DNA of 64,000 nucleotides from Anaeromyces robustus (lineage: Eukaryota > Neocallimastigomycota > Neocallimastigomycetes > Neocallimastigales > Neocallimastigaceae), in assembly GCA_002104895.1 (NCBI GenBank), contig MCFG01000024.1:1-64000 (forward strand), in the 5' to 3' direction. Both the position numbers and the translations under genes were made by a program. Shown here in pieces: positions 30,118 through 42,063 of the stretch (within the stretch, counting starts at the first letter, position 1; every line of letters begins with the position of its first letter). The notes beneath the pieces were generated by a model. It worked only from the letters and a program-made list of their open reading frames with translations, had not been told where the DNA came from and did no database searches.

Positions 30118-30762
30118 TTAATAATGATAATTGTCTTGATAATTTGTATCTTTTATTCTATAACTTCTTGTAGAAAAGTTCATTTCTGCAAATATAATTG
30201 CTAAAGCTACTATAAAAGTAATATCAATACCAGCTGCTATTTCAATTGAATATTCCTTATCACTATATGTTATAAAAGAATTTGAATCCATAATTTCTCT
30301 TATTTTACATATCATTGGTGCATTTTCAGATTCTTTTCCTTGAAAAATACCACAAGAACAATTAAATTTATCATTCATAACATTTAAAACTTCCATTTTA
30401 TCTATAGCCTTATTATGAAGTTCTACAAATTTACTATCAGATTGAACTGATCCAATAATATCACTTTCATCTTTTCCCATATAAAAAGATATATGTGGGA
30501 AAATTAATTTATTTCTTATATTTAATACTGGATTATTATCAACATCATAAATAACTTTTTTTTGACAAGATTTTTTACAAGTAAAATAGGTATTACCTTT
30601 TATACCTGTAATAGTGAAATCACATGAGGATGACCCATCTTTATCTAAATGTTGTTTTAAAAATAATGTTTTTGCATTTTCATAAATAAAATTATCACTT
30701 ACTGCAATAACTTTATTCTTTGGTTCACCTAATTTATATTCATCATAAGTTTTTATTTTCAT
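30118..30762 (-). CDS. LOR (LURP-one-related) protein 4
   Basis: 214-residue intronless protein of the LOR type. Visible elements are FIYENAKTLFLKQHLDKDG, GNTYFTCKK, NNPVLNIRNKLIF, FNCSCGIFQGKESENAPMI and AAGIDITFIVALAIIFAEM. Compared with the other copies it is shorter just before the LNVMN segment (the FxxEFxNQA-type words are reduced to FVELHNKAIDKME). The C-terminus is extended by a polar tail (DTNYQDNYHY). Pattern similarity is greatest with the genes at 7570 and 31987, which share the QFL/HL insertion after the first strand and the FAEMN ending. It forms a tandem pair with the gene at 31987. Confidence 0.85.
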   Translation of the reverse strand: MKIKTYDEYKLGEPKNKVIAVSDNFIYENAKTLFLKQHLDKDGSSSCDFTITGIKGNTYFTCKKSCQKKVIYDVDNNPVLNIRNKLIFPHISFYMGKDESDIIGSVQSDSKFVELHNKAIDKMEVLNVMNDKFNCSCGIFQGKESENAPMICKIREIMDSNSFITYSDKEYSIEIAAGIDITFIVALAIIFAEMNFSTRSYRIKDTNYQDNYHY

Positions 30763-31986
30763 TTTTTTTTTTTTCTTTCTTTATTTTTTCTTTATTTTTT
30801 TTATTATTTTTTTTTTTTAATAATTGATATATAAAAGTAAAAATAAAATTTCAATTTTTGAAATTAAAATTATCGAGAAATCAATAATTATATAATAATT
30901 AAATAAACAAATAAAATAAATTAATATTTATTAAATATTAAAAAATTCATTAAATAAAAATAATAAATTATATAGAATATGTGAAACATTATGAAATAAA
31001 TAGGCATGTTAAAATTATAAAGAAACCTATTGTATTAGATTTTATATAAAAGCCACAATGTATATACATACATGTAAATTTATCTTATGAAAATGAATTT
31101 TAACTTGGTTTATTATAGTGTTACACTATTAGATTATCTATATAAGCCACAATATAAACATATATATGTAAATTTATTATAAATTTAACTCTTGTGTTAT
31201 TTTTCATCTAACACAAAAAATCTGAACTTCTATAATATATAATATAATATAGTAAATAAAAAAAAGAAACAACGTTATTTATAAAATAATAATGATTTTA
31301 AAAGTAATATAAATTTATAATAATTCCATTTATTTTTTTTTTTATTTTATTGTATTTTTATTTATTATTTTATTTTTTTGTTTATATTTTATTTTAATTA
31401 TTTTATAATATTTTATTAGGTATATTTAATTAATATGAAATAAATCAAATTAATTATAGGTAGATTTTGGATAAATTATAATATATAATTATAATTTTTA
31501 AATATTGTTATTATAGATAAATTAAAGGTGGTTTTTTCTTTTTTTTTTTTTAAAAAAAAAAAAAATATTAAAAAAAATTAATAATAATTAAATTTTAATG
31601 TTCAATGAAATGTATCAAGTTTAATAATAATAAATATAAAAATATTTAAATTATTAATGTTTATATATAAAATTAAATATTTAATATATAACAGTTTTTG
31701 TTTTATGTAATAAAAACTATTATCACATTAAAAAAAAAATAACATTATCATTATGATTCGTTGATTTTTAACTTTATTATGATATTTCAATTTTTTTTTT
31801 TCAATGATTTATGTTCTCATTTTAATAAATTATATTATTTTATTATTATTGTTATTGTTGTTGTTATTGTTAATTATTGTGATTATTAAAAATTCAATTT
31901 ATTATTGATTCATTTACTACTTTTGTTAAAATATTTATTTTTAATTTAATTTAATTCTTTTTTTTTTAAATTTATTTATTTATTTA
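30763..31986. other. Intergenic region
   Basis: Non-coding apart from the two-unit repeat at 31030-31205. A and T runs lie beside 31540-31565. Confidence 0.55.
31030..31205. repeat. Two-unit imperfect tandem repeat, about 90-95 bp
   Basis: Each unit carries TTAGATT, then TATA-AAGCCACAAT, an ACATATA patch, ATGTAAATTTAT, and a closing AACT-GTTT/TGTT block. The two lie next to each other (about 31035-31125 and 31128-31203). The sequence is richer than its flanks in C and G, so this is not simple AT slippage. Confidence 0.7.
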
Positions 31987-32640
31987 TTAACGAGTTAAAT
32001 CACTAAAATTTTTTCTATTTTTCCTTGAATGATAATTCATTTCAGCAAAATAAATAGCAAGAGCAATCATCAAAGTATTATCTACTCCAGCAGCAATTTC
32101 AATTATAAATTTTTTATTTAAATGAGTCATAAAAGAATTAGCATCCATCATTTCTCTTAATCGACAAATCATTGGAGCACCTTCTTTTTCTGTACCATAG
32201 AAAATACCTCCAGAACAATAATATTTATCACAATTCATATCTACAGTTTCAGTTTGTTCAGTAACTTGATTATAAAATTCAAATACACATTTTTCAGCTA
32301 CTGTAGAAGCTTTTGAATGACAAACAGCAAGAGTAGTTTTATCATCGTCACCTGCATGAACACTAATTTGTAAAGGAAAAGCTCGAATTTGAATATTAAA
32401 TAATATTTTATCATTAATATCATGAACTACTATTCTACTAGGAGAAGTTTTTAAACATTTAAAATATTCAACATCTTTATTATCTGTAACAACAAAATCA
32501 TATTTTGAAGTTTTAGGTTCTTCCAAAAATTGTTCTAAAAATAAAGTAACAGGTTGTTGAAAAGTAAAATTTTTATCATATGGTATAATACCATTAGGTG
32601 GATTACTTATTACTTTATTATCATAGGTTAATATTTTCAT
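31987..32640 (-). CDS. LOR (LURP-one-related) protein 5
   Basis: 217-residue intronless protein. LOR words in order are NFTFQQPVTLFLEQFLEEP, VEYFKCLKT, DINDKILFNIQ, CVFEFYNQVTEQ, MNCDKYYCSGGIFYGTEKEG and AAGVDNTLMIALAIYFAEM. The usual CGIF element is GGIF here, and KEKEG is TEKEG. A basic tail (SRKNRKNFSDLTR) closes the protein, as in LOR1. No signal peptide or membrane segment is seen other than the hydrophobic C-terminal helix that is part of the fold. Confidence 0.86.
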   Translation of the reverse strand: MKILTYDNKVISNPPNGIIPYDKNFTFQQPVTLFLEQFLEEPKTSKYDFVVTDNKDVEYFKCLKTSPSRIVVHDINDKILFNIQIRAFPLQISVHAGDDDKTTLAVCHSKASTVAEKCVFEFYNQVTEQTETVDMNCDKYYCSGGIFYGTEKEGAPMICRLREMMDANSFMTHLNKKFIIEIAAGVDNTLMIALAIYFAEMNYHSRKNRKNFSDLTR

Positions 32641-33389
<749 letters not shown>

Positions 33390-33662
33390 ATGATAAGCCT
33401 GAAGTATCTTTTCATATAGATTATCCAATAATATTATTTTTACAGGGATATTCCTTTAATAATTTAATTATTACATTTTTAATATTTTTAGTAGTCGCTA
33501 ATAATGGATAGTCATTCCAGTTATTTTTTTTTTTTTATTTAATATTCAAAATAATATCACATTTTTAAATGGTATACTCCTCTAATAATTCAATCATTTC
33601 AGTATTATTATTTCTAGTAATCTCTAATAATGAATAATCAACCTTTACCACTGTTTTTCAGT
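33390..33662 (-). pseudogene. Ankyrin-repeat gene relic (two repeats)
   Basis: On the minus strand two ankyrin-like units can be read in separate open patches: VDYSLLEITRNNNTEMIELL at about 33640-33570, and NDYPLLATTKNIKNVIIKLL at about 33520-33440. Both have the gut-fungal ankyrin form (D-YPLL, a stretch with NN, then a hydrophobic helix ending LLxEY). Between and around them are stops and poly-T, with no start and no splice sites that would join them. This is the remains of one of the many ankyrin genes typical of these fungi. Confidence 0.7.
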
Positions 33663-34354
33663 AAAGCTTGTATTTATAATATTTCTGTTTCGTGTAAATA
33701 CTTTTTTTTTTTTTTTTTTAACTTTTTAAATTTTATTATTTAAGATGTGGTTAATAAAAGATTAAATAAAAACTTAAAAATTAAGAATTTTAAATTAACG
33801 CCACATTATTTAAAATATTAAAAAAAAAAAATGTTACATATTTTAGCTTTAAGATGTTAAAAATTTAAATTAAAAGAAAACATATTCCTAGTGTATCCCA
33901 TACACAAATATTACATAGTAATTATTTCTTTTAAAATATTTTCATTTATTTCATCATAACTCTAAAAAATTATTGACAAATTTTATAATTAATGATAATT
34001 ATTGGTATATATTATTTTTATTTTTATTTTTTTTTATTATATTTTATAAAATAAAATAAAATAAATAATAGCTATATCTATTTATAATTTATAATTCTAT
34101 ATATATATATTATGTTTCTTAACTTTTCGAAAAAAAGTTAAGAAATATAATATTATTAAATAAAATATTATTAATTATGAAATAAATTAGGTTAAATGGT
34201 AAATTATTATTACAAAATGTAAACATGTTAATTACTAATAATTTATTATATATTATTATATTATTATTATTGCTTGCTGTAATTAATTAATTAATATTCG
34301 TTTTTTTTTAAAAAATAAAAAAGAAAAGAAACTATTATACAAAAATTTTTAATT
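33663..34354. other. Non-coding region 3' of the receptor gene
   Basis: AT-rich. It contains the strong hairpin at 34106-34152. Confidence 0.55.
34106..34152. repeat. Near-perfect inverted repeat (hairpin)
   Basis: The arms are about 21 bases each (ATATTATGTTTCTTAACTTTT and its near-exact complement) around a loop of about CGAA. It lies about 200 bases past the stop of the receptor gene on the minus strand. It could form a 3' RNA hairpin or be the core of a small foldback element; neither can be shown here. Confidence 0.8.
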
Positions 34355-36363
34355 TTATTCTACTTGTTTAACTGGAGGAATATCATTCCTTCTAATAAAT
34401 CCAAGTACTATTCTTATACCAAAGAAAGCAATATAATTTGATATTACTAAACAAAAATTAAACATTTTACTTAAAATACAATAAATAATATAATTATCAA
34501 ATTTAAAAAATTTAAGAATAGCAATCATAATTATAGAAATGATATTAATATAAAGAGTTGAAATGGACATATGAATATCATTTTTGATTTCATTGGTATT
34601 CCATTCAAGAAAACTTATAAATCCAATTCCTAAGAAAATTAATGCTTTTATTCCTATATTTATATGAGCTATGACAATTGATGAAAAACCATTTAATTTA
34701 CATTGTTGATATATTTTACCATTTCCTGCTATAACTATTGTAACATTATCTGACGAACCAATTTTAATTAAAGTAAATAAAATATCACATAAAATGAGAA
34801 TAACCAGTAAAATATATCTATTTTTAGTAATTTTTTTTGTATAATCATTTTGATATTGTTCAGGTAAATTTTCAATTAATTTATAAAGGAAAGGAGTAAA
34901 AGTTAATGTAAATCCAATATAATATAAAAACATTTGTATAGTACATTTATAAGAAAGAATTTCTCCATAATCTGTGAAATTTAAAACGGTATGACATAAT
35001 ATACCCAATAAGATAATATACCAAAAATCCATGGGTAAAAATTGGAAGAATGGTTTAAATCGTTCTATCGTTAAAATTAAAAATGTTCCAATGATAATTA
35101 ATGAAACCATTAAAGTAAGAATAAATAAGATTATTCCATAGGAACTATTTTCACCATTTAATTTTATTTGACAAATAGAACTTAAATTATTCATATCATT
35201 TAATACTTCAGATGCTGTTTTATTTCCATTAGTAAATTCATAAACATATTTTCTAATCTTTGAAGAATATTCCGTATAATCTTTTCTATTAAAATTATAA
35301 TATGGAAAGAGTTGAAGATTTTTATAAAAATTACATTTTACAATAGAACAAACATCATCATCATCATATAAATCTTTTATTCCTGTATATATTTTCTTTT
35401 TTAAAATCATTTCTTTTTGTTCTTCTTTTGAAAACATAAATTCTAATACTTTAATAGATGCTAATATATTTTCTTTATCAGTATATTTAGTTATACCAAT
35501 ATCTAATCCTCCTATATTAGAAACAGATATCCCTTCTTTCCAACCGGGTAGTTCTGAAATTTCATATAATGGGTATAAATCTTCATAATTCCAATATTTT
35601 ATAAATATAGAATCACCAATATAAATAGTCTTAAAGATACTTTCATATCCTATTATTATTATTATGACGTTGATAATGAAGAAGAAGAAAAAGAAGAAGA
35701 AGATGATGATGATGATTATAATTATTAATATTTTGATTATGATTGTGATTATGATTATGATTATAATTTATTATAATTATTATTATTATTATTATATACA
35801 CATATATATAATATATAATATATAATAAAAATTTATTGTAATACCTGATGAAGCAACAGTTAATAATTTTTTATACATTTCTAGTGCATCAACTGCTTCT
35901 TGACTAGTTAAATCTGGATAATCCGAACTTATTGTTTTTCGATAAGAACCAAGCATTTCAGAAATGGTAACTGAACCTCCACTATCATCTTTTTTAATTT
36001 TTTTTTAAAAAAAAAATTAAAATATAATATTTAAAAAATTTTATTATATTTGTTAAAATAAAATTTATGTAATAAATGGTTGTTTAATAATTATAAAAAT
36101 AATAAAAAAAATTTTTTTTATTTATATAATTATTTTTTAATGTAAAAATGTTGAATTGATATATTTACCTCCAAATAGTCCAGTTAAACCTAATAAACTA
36201 GTATGACCTTTATTTCTTTCTTCTTCTAAAATATAATTAGTGGTATTCAATAATTCTTCCCATGTTTTTGGTATAGATTTATTATAATCTTTTAATAATT
36301 TTTTGTTTGAATATAATACTGTAAAAGATCTATTTATTGGCTTTTTAATATATTAAATTAATC

Positions 36364-36403
<40 letters not shown>

Positions 36404-37141
36404 TATAATAAACAAATTTCGAAAAAAAAATTAAAACAAAATAATTAATAAAAATTATTATTAATGATAAATATTGTGTATAAATAAAAAATTAAAATAA
36501 TATAATATAAATTCATTAAATTATTAAAAAAAAAAAAAAAAAAATAACAATAATAATTATAATAATAATAATATATTAATTAATTAATTACAAATCCAAT
36601 AAGTCTATTATTAATAATATTTGTTTCTCTAAATATTTCAGAATCATATAAATTAATTATATCTTTAGAAATATAATTATTTAAATCAAGTAAATGTTCA
36701 GAAAATTGAGGTGCATAAGGAAATGTATAAATATAAAGATCATATTTTCTAGATTTATTTTCTAATAATGATTGGATTGTAATTGTGTCACCAGTAGTAT
36801 GTACAGTTGAATTTTTTGATGTGAAAAGAGTTAAATCCAATGTTATATTTAAATTATTTTTTATAGAATAATCATTAAAATCATTAACTAATGTTGAAAC
36901 TACTCCATCATCAGAAACATCAATTGAGATAGCCTTAATATTAATGCTTTTAACAATTGCTTTTTTTTTTTTTTAAATAATAATGATAAATATTAAAAGA
37001 TATTTATATGTAAAAAAAAAACTATTATTATCATTTTTATTTTTTATATTATATTATAGATTATATTTATAATGTTATTTATTTATATTTACTTATAAAA
37101 AATAATAAAAAACAAGTTAATATATCATATATTTTCCTCAT
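34355..37141 (-). CDS. Solute-binding-protein / class C GPCR fusion receptor, 5 exons, 675 residues
   Basis: Exons (minus strand order): 37141-37093, 36959-36592, 36340-36169, 35988-35845, 35649-34355. All introns are GT-AG, and the exon lengths total 2028 bases. Exon 1 encodes a signal peptide (MRKIYDILTCFLLFFI). Residues about 20-345 resemble a bacterial extracellular solute-binding protein: INIKAISIDVSDDG, YDLYIYTFPYA, LLDLNNYI, GFPINRSFTVLYSNKKLL, PKTWEELL, LTSQEAVDALEMYKKL. A cysteine-bearing linker follows. Then come seven membrane segments at about 415-438, 452-470, 482-505, 523-542, 570-593, 606-625 and 634-661. CTIQ...GFTLTF in helix 3 and the paired cysteine near residue 561 fit the GABA-B-like class C group. 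The tail is very short (14 residues, RRNDIPPVKQVE end). The ligand is unknown; a sugar or peptide is plausible by analogy. Bacterial-type ectodomains on GPCRs are a known peculiarity of gut fungi. Confidence 0.85.
35652..35800. repeat. Low-complexity tract inside the last intron of the receptor gene
   Basis: Within the intron 35650-35844, an AAG/GAA run, a GAT run and a GATTAT run follow one another. Read as protein they would be charged repeats, but the splice frame places them in the intron. Confidence 0.7.
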
Positions 37142-37688
37142 TTTTAAAAAAAAAATAATGAGAGAAAAAATTTCAATAAAAAAAAAATGTATATATATAT
37201 ATGTATATTAAAAAAATCAAAATAACAATGATAATTGTTATTTACTATCATGTCACTGTCACGACTCATCAGAAATTTATAATTATTATAATTTTTATTA
37301 TTATCTATTATTACTTATTAAAATAATTGTATCTAACTAAATCTAAGAATTACATCTTAGTCACATAACTAACTTCTTTAAAAACACAACACAATATAAC
37401 TTTAATTAATTATTATTTTATAATATCAACTATTAAATTTTAATACTTTGGAAAAAAAAATTTAATATATATATAATTCCATTAATTATAAAAATTCTAT
37501 TTATTAACCTTTTTATACATTGTACCATTATAAATATCTTTTCCTAACAATTAATAATGATATAATTTTTATTATTTTTCATAATAATAATAATAAAATT
37601 AATAAAGTTTATAATATCAAAAATTTAATCTCTGAATAATATATTATATCTTAATTTTAATAATTTAAAATAATTTTGACATTGACAT

Positions 37689-37736
<48 letters not shown>

Positions 37737-37771
37737 TATAAAAACAATTCATTTTAATAATTATAATAATT

Positions 37772-37811
<40 letters not shown>

Positions 37812-38362
37812 CCTAAGTGAAATGTAAATTAATATAAAAAAGTGTTAGTATAAAAGATGCATGATTATAATAATATCATAAACTATAATAAATAAAAAAA
37901 TTATTATAAAATAAAAATAATAATAAGTTATTATTTATTATATCTTTTAAAAGTATGTTATATATAGATATAAAAATATATAAATAAATTATATTATTCT
38001 TTATTATCAATTATTATCAATTATTATCAATTATTATCAATTATTATCAATTTTTATTATTTTAAATAGTATAAATATTATAAATTTTATAAATCAAATT
38101 ATTTTTTTATTTAAAAAAAAAAAAATAAGAAAAATTATTCAATAAACTTTTATTTATATTTTTTACTTGATCTTTTATTTTTATATTTTTATATTTTTAT
38201 ATTTTTATTTTTTTATTTTTATTTTTTTACAACCATTTTTAAAAGAAAAATTACTTTATCTTTATCATTATCTAATATTTAATAATAATAATAAAAAAAA
38301 AAAAAGTAGATTTAAAAAATATTGAAGTATAAATATTTTTTTATGAAACCTATATTAAAATG

Positions 38363-38401
<39 letters not shown>

Positions 38402-38770
38402 AAATTCTCCTACATTATTATTTACTTTGTCAATATTAAATTATACTTTTTTTTTTTTAATTTTTTATTGATTATGGTTAATTAAAATTATTCATATTAA
38501 TTTTATCAAGAAAACTAAAAAAAATAAAATAAAATAAAATAAAGAAATAAAAACATATATATTAATAAGTTTTTAAAATTGACCTATTATTATATATATA
38601 TAAAACATATTTAAAAATTATATATATATTAATAAAATTTTATAAATATGTCATATTATTTTTCATAACTTTTTTTTTTCTTTTAATATTTCATTGATTT
38701 TATAACACACACACACAAAAAAAAATAGTTATATATATTTAAAACATTTAATTGAAATTTAGAGAAGATA
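37142..38770. other. Non-coding region upstream of the receptor gene
   Basis: Poly-A (37688-37735), AT dinucleotides (37780-37805), poly-T (38367-38393) and a short tandem repeat at 38006-38056. A patch at 37245-37280 with several C and G bases is not part of any frame. Confidence 0.55.
38006..38056. repeat. 11-bp tandem repeat ATTATCAATT(A), about five copies
   Basis: TTATTATCAAT units occur head to tail. This is one of the few non-microsatellite minisatellites in the window. Confidence 0.88.
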
Positions 38771-39097
38771 TTATTTAAACTGTTGAATTTCCATAAATAT
38801 TGCTATTATTATCATAAACATCATATCTACTCCTGGTGCTATTTCAATGCTATAATTATCATTTTCAAATAATGATGATTTTATCTCTTTTTAAAATTTT
38901 TACAAATCATTGAAACACCTTTTTTTTTTCTGTACCATAAAATACACCAGTAGAAAAAAATAATTCTCCATATTATAATGTTTGATTCTGTAGAAATATT
39001 AAAAAATTCCGTATACCATTTTTTACATATTAATGAAGTTTTTGAAATAAATGAAGCAATTGTTTTATTAGAACTCTCACCAAAATAAGCTTTGGAT
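38771..39097 (-). pseudogene. LOR pseudogene, 5'-truncated and frameshifted
   Basis: The C-terminal half of a LOR gene is recognisable: KSKAYFGESSNKTIASF, a WYTEFFNISTESN patch, a degraded CGIFYG-KEKEG region, then IEIAPGVDMMFMIIIAIF and a TAA at 38771. Frame changes occur around the CGIF region and in the poly-A/T-rich parts, and the N-terminal half is absent beyond 39100. It keeps the orientation of the other LOR genes and fills the gap between LOR5 and the copy at 41450. Confidence 0.75.
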
Positions 39098-40451
39098 TTA
39101 GTAAAAAAAAAAAAAAAAAAGAGATGAAAGATAAAAAAAATTTATTTTATATATATTATATTATATGTTTTGTTTTATTTGTTCAAAATGAAAATTGAAA
39201 ATTGAAAATTGAAAATTGAAAAAATAAACATATATATATTTATATTTATATATAAAATTATATCATTTTATTTTATTTTATTTTTTAATATCATTTTATT
39301 ATATTTTATATAATACTGAATACCTAATAAGATATTTAAAAAATTGTTTTACAAAAAAAAAAAAACCAAACCGTAATTCTTAAGGTTTTCAAAACTTTAT
39401 TTTTTAAAAAAATTAAGAATATTATTTAAGTATATTAATAAAAAACTTTTTTTTTTTTTCAATTTTTTTTCAATTTTTCTTTTATTTGTTAGTCTTTTTT
39501 AAATTTAATTAAAAAATTATTTAATTTTTAATATATTATATTATATTACAATATATAATAATATATATTCAATATTAAATATCCAATGATTAATGGATTA
39601 TTTTTTTTATAATAATAATTATTTTAAATATATTTATTATAAAATATATACTTTTTTATTATAAATAATAATAATAATTATTATTATTATTTTTTTTAAT
39701 GTTACATTATATTGTTTCTTATACAACCATTTTCATTTTTTATTTTTTATTTTTTCTTTTCATTTTCATTTTCATTTTCATATATTTTAATTTCATTTTT
39801 TTTTTGTTTTAATTATCATTATAATATTAAAGTATTTTTTATTATGATAATTATTAAATTAAAATTTGAATAATCCTAAAATTCAATTTTTATAGAATAA
39901 AATAAAAAAAAAATTTTTTATTATTTTTTTATAGGCAGTTAAATTTAGAAGAAATAATCCAAATTGAAGATTAAAAAAAAAAAAATTATGTTACACTTTT
40001 TTTTTTTTAAACTGACTGATAAAAATAGAAAATAATAGAAACAAATCTAAAAAAAGATTTAATACTTTATTATTTGTTTGTTTGTTTTTATTTCTTTTTT
40101 TTTTTTTTTTTCTAAATACAGTTATAAATATAATTTTTTTATTTTTATTTTTATTTTTTATTTTTATGAATTTGATAATAATATAAAAGTATTTTATGAT
40201 TTTTATTATTATTAAAATATTTAAATAAATATAAGAATTATTGTATAATCATTAAATTATATATATATAAATATATATATAAAAGTACTTTTAAATATTT
40301 TTTTTTAATTTATTTATTTTATTTTTTGAGTTTAAAATTTGTTTTTTTTTTTTTTTTTTTTTTTTTTGAGTTTAAAATCTTTTTTATTATTATTATTATT
40401 ATTATTTATTTATTTATTATTTATTATTTATTATTTATTTATATATAATTA

Positions 40452-40485
<34 letters not shown>

Positions 40486-41449
40486 AATATTATTATTTTA
40501 TATTATGATTTTATTTATTTAATTATTTAATTAAATAATCAAATGAATATAACTAATGTTAATGAAAAAAAAAAAAAAAAATTTGCTTTTTTTTTTTTTA
40601 CAAGGCAGTTAAACTATAAAAAAATTTTTTTTTTATTTTATGGCACACAATTTGTACGTCACTTTTTATAAAAAAAAATAAAATTCATTTTCAATATCAG
40701 AATTAAAATGGGATACATTTTGAAGATTGAAAATTGAAAATATTCATTAATTATGTTATCTTTCAATTTTTTTAATTTTTTAATTTGCAAAAAAAAAATT
40801 CAACAACAAGAAAAAGAATAAAGAATAAAATAATAATTATAATAATAATAACGAAATTATTATTATTGTTATTGTTGTTATATTTTTAAAAGAAAGATAT
40901 AAACTATTAAAAAATTAAAATAAATACATAAATACACTAAACATTTAAAATAACACTTTTTATAATTTTTATTTTTTTTTTTTTTTTTTTAATTTTTTTA
41001 ATATATTTATTTATTTATTCTATTAATTTATAAAAAAAATTCTTAATTTTAATTTTAAGTTAGAATTAAAAAAATGAAAAACGTTGGAATAAAGGTTAAT
41101 TTTTAAAAATATGTATAGAAGAAAAGAAAAGAAAAGGCACGATATTATTCTACTGTTATAAAAAAAGAAAAAAAAAAAAAAAACTTATTGATTATGAAAC
41201 TGATAATTTAATATATATATAACAAATGAAAAAAAAAACAAAAAAATTACTGAATAAATATATATTTATATGGGATTTTGAACTATAATAATAATAATAT
41301 ATATTATTATAATAGTTGTTGTTGTTGTTGTTGTTGTTATTATTATATAGTATCATTATTTAATTATTGTTATTGTTATTATTATTATTACTATTATTAT
41401 AAATATTATTATTATTATTACTTTGTTTAAAGAAATTTCTTTATCCTTT
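39098..41449. other. Non-coding region with T-rich tracts and short repeats
   Basis: Contains GAAAATT units (39187-39226), CATTTT units (39758-39781), and long poly-T and TTA tracts (40340-40480). The shared word GGCAGTTAAA occurs at 39935 and 40604. GTT and ATT repeats lie at 41318-41420. No gene is seen. Confidence 0.55.
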
Positions 41450-42063
41450 TTATTTTTTATGTTTTAATATATCAAAACAAATTGCTACCGCTATCATTAA
41501 AGCAGCATCAACATTTGAAGCCATTTGAACACAGTATTGATCATTATTATCACTAAACTTATTACGTTTATGTAATACATTACATATCATAGGTGCTTTA
41601 TCTTTTTCATGTCCATAAAATATACCACAAGATTCTCCAAAAAAGTCACATTTTAAATCAAGTTTTTCTCTTTTATTGGTATGTTGATTAATATAATCGA
41701 TAACATATTTATTTCCCTTTATAAGACTTTTTAAAGATATAGTAGCTATTAATTTAAAAGTATTATCTTTATCATATATTTTTAAACCTTTAATAGATTT
41801 ATCTTCTTTTATATTTAGTATGGGTTCATCAGCTGTATCATATAAAATTATTTTATTATCATCATTATTACTTTTTCCTTTACATTTAAAAAAGAATGAC
41901 CATTATCATCTTTAATTATATATTCATCATCGGATAATGAAAATAAATTTTCTTTTACATATAAAGCAACAGGTTGTTTATAACTATATTCTTTATTTAT
42001 TACTACAACTGGAAGACTTGGCTGTATAATACTATTTACTGCATAACTTTTAACCATAAACAT
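41450..42063 (-). pseudogene. LOR (LURP-one-related) protein 6, broken by a one-base slip
   Basis: The N-terminal 60 residues (EYSYKQPVALYVKENLFSLS, DDNGHSF) are open from the ATG at 42063. At about 41886-41891 a run of six T on the coding strand would need a seventh to continue in frame. One base later the LOR frame resumes (KCKGK, EPILNIK, DLKCDFFGESCGIFYGHEKD, ASNVDAALMIAVAICFD) to a TAA at 41450. The rest of the gene is otherwise intact, so this is a very young pseudogene or a base-calling error in a homopolymer. In pattern it is closest to LOR2 and LOR3. Confidence 0.82.

Noticed and set aside
36580-36840. Separate 86-residue gene
   Set aside because: It is the 3' part of exon 2 of the receptor gene; its apparent start is a TTG inside the exon and its last codons are intron.
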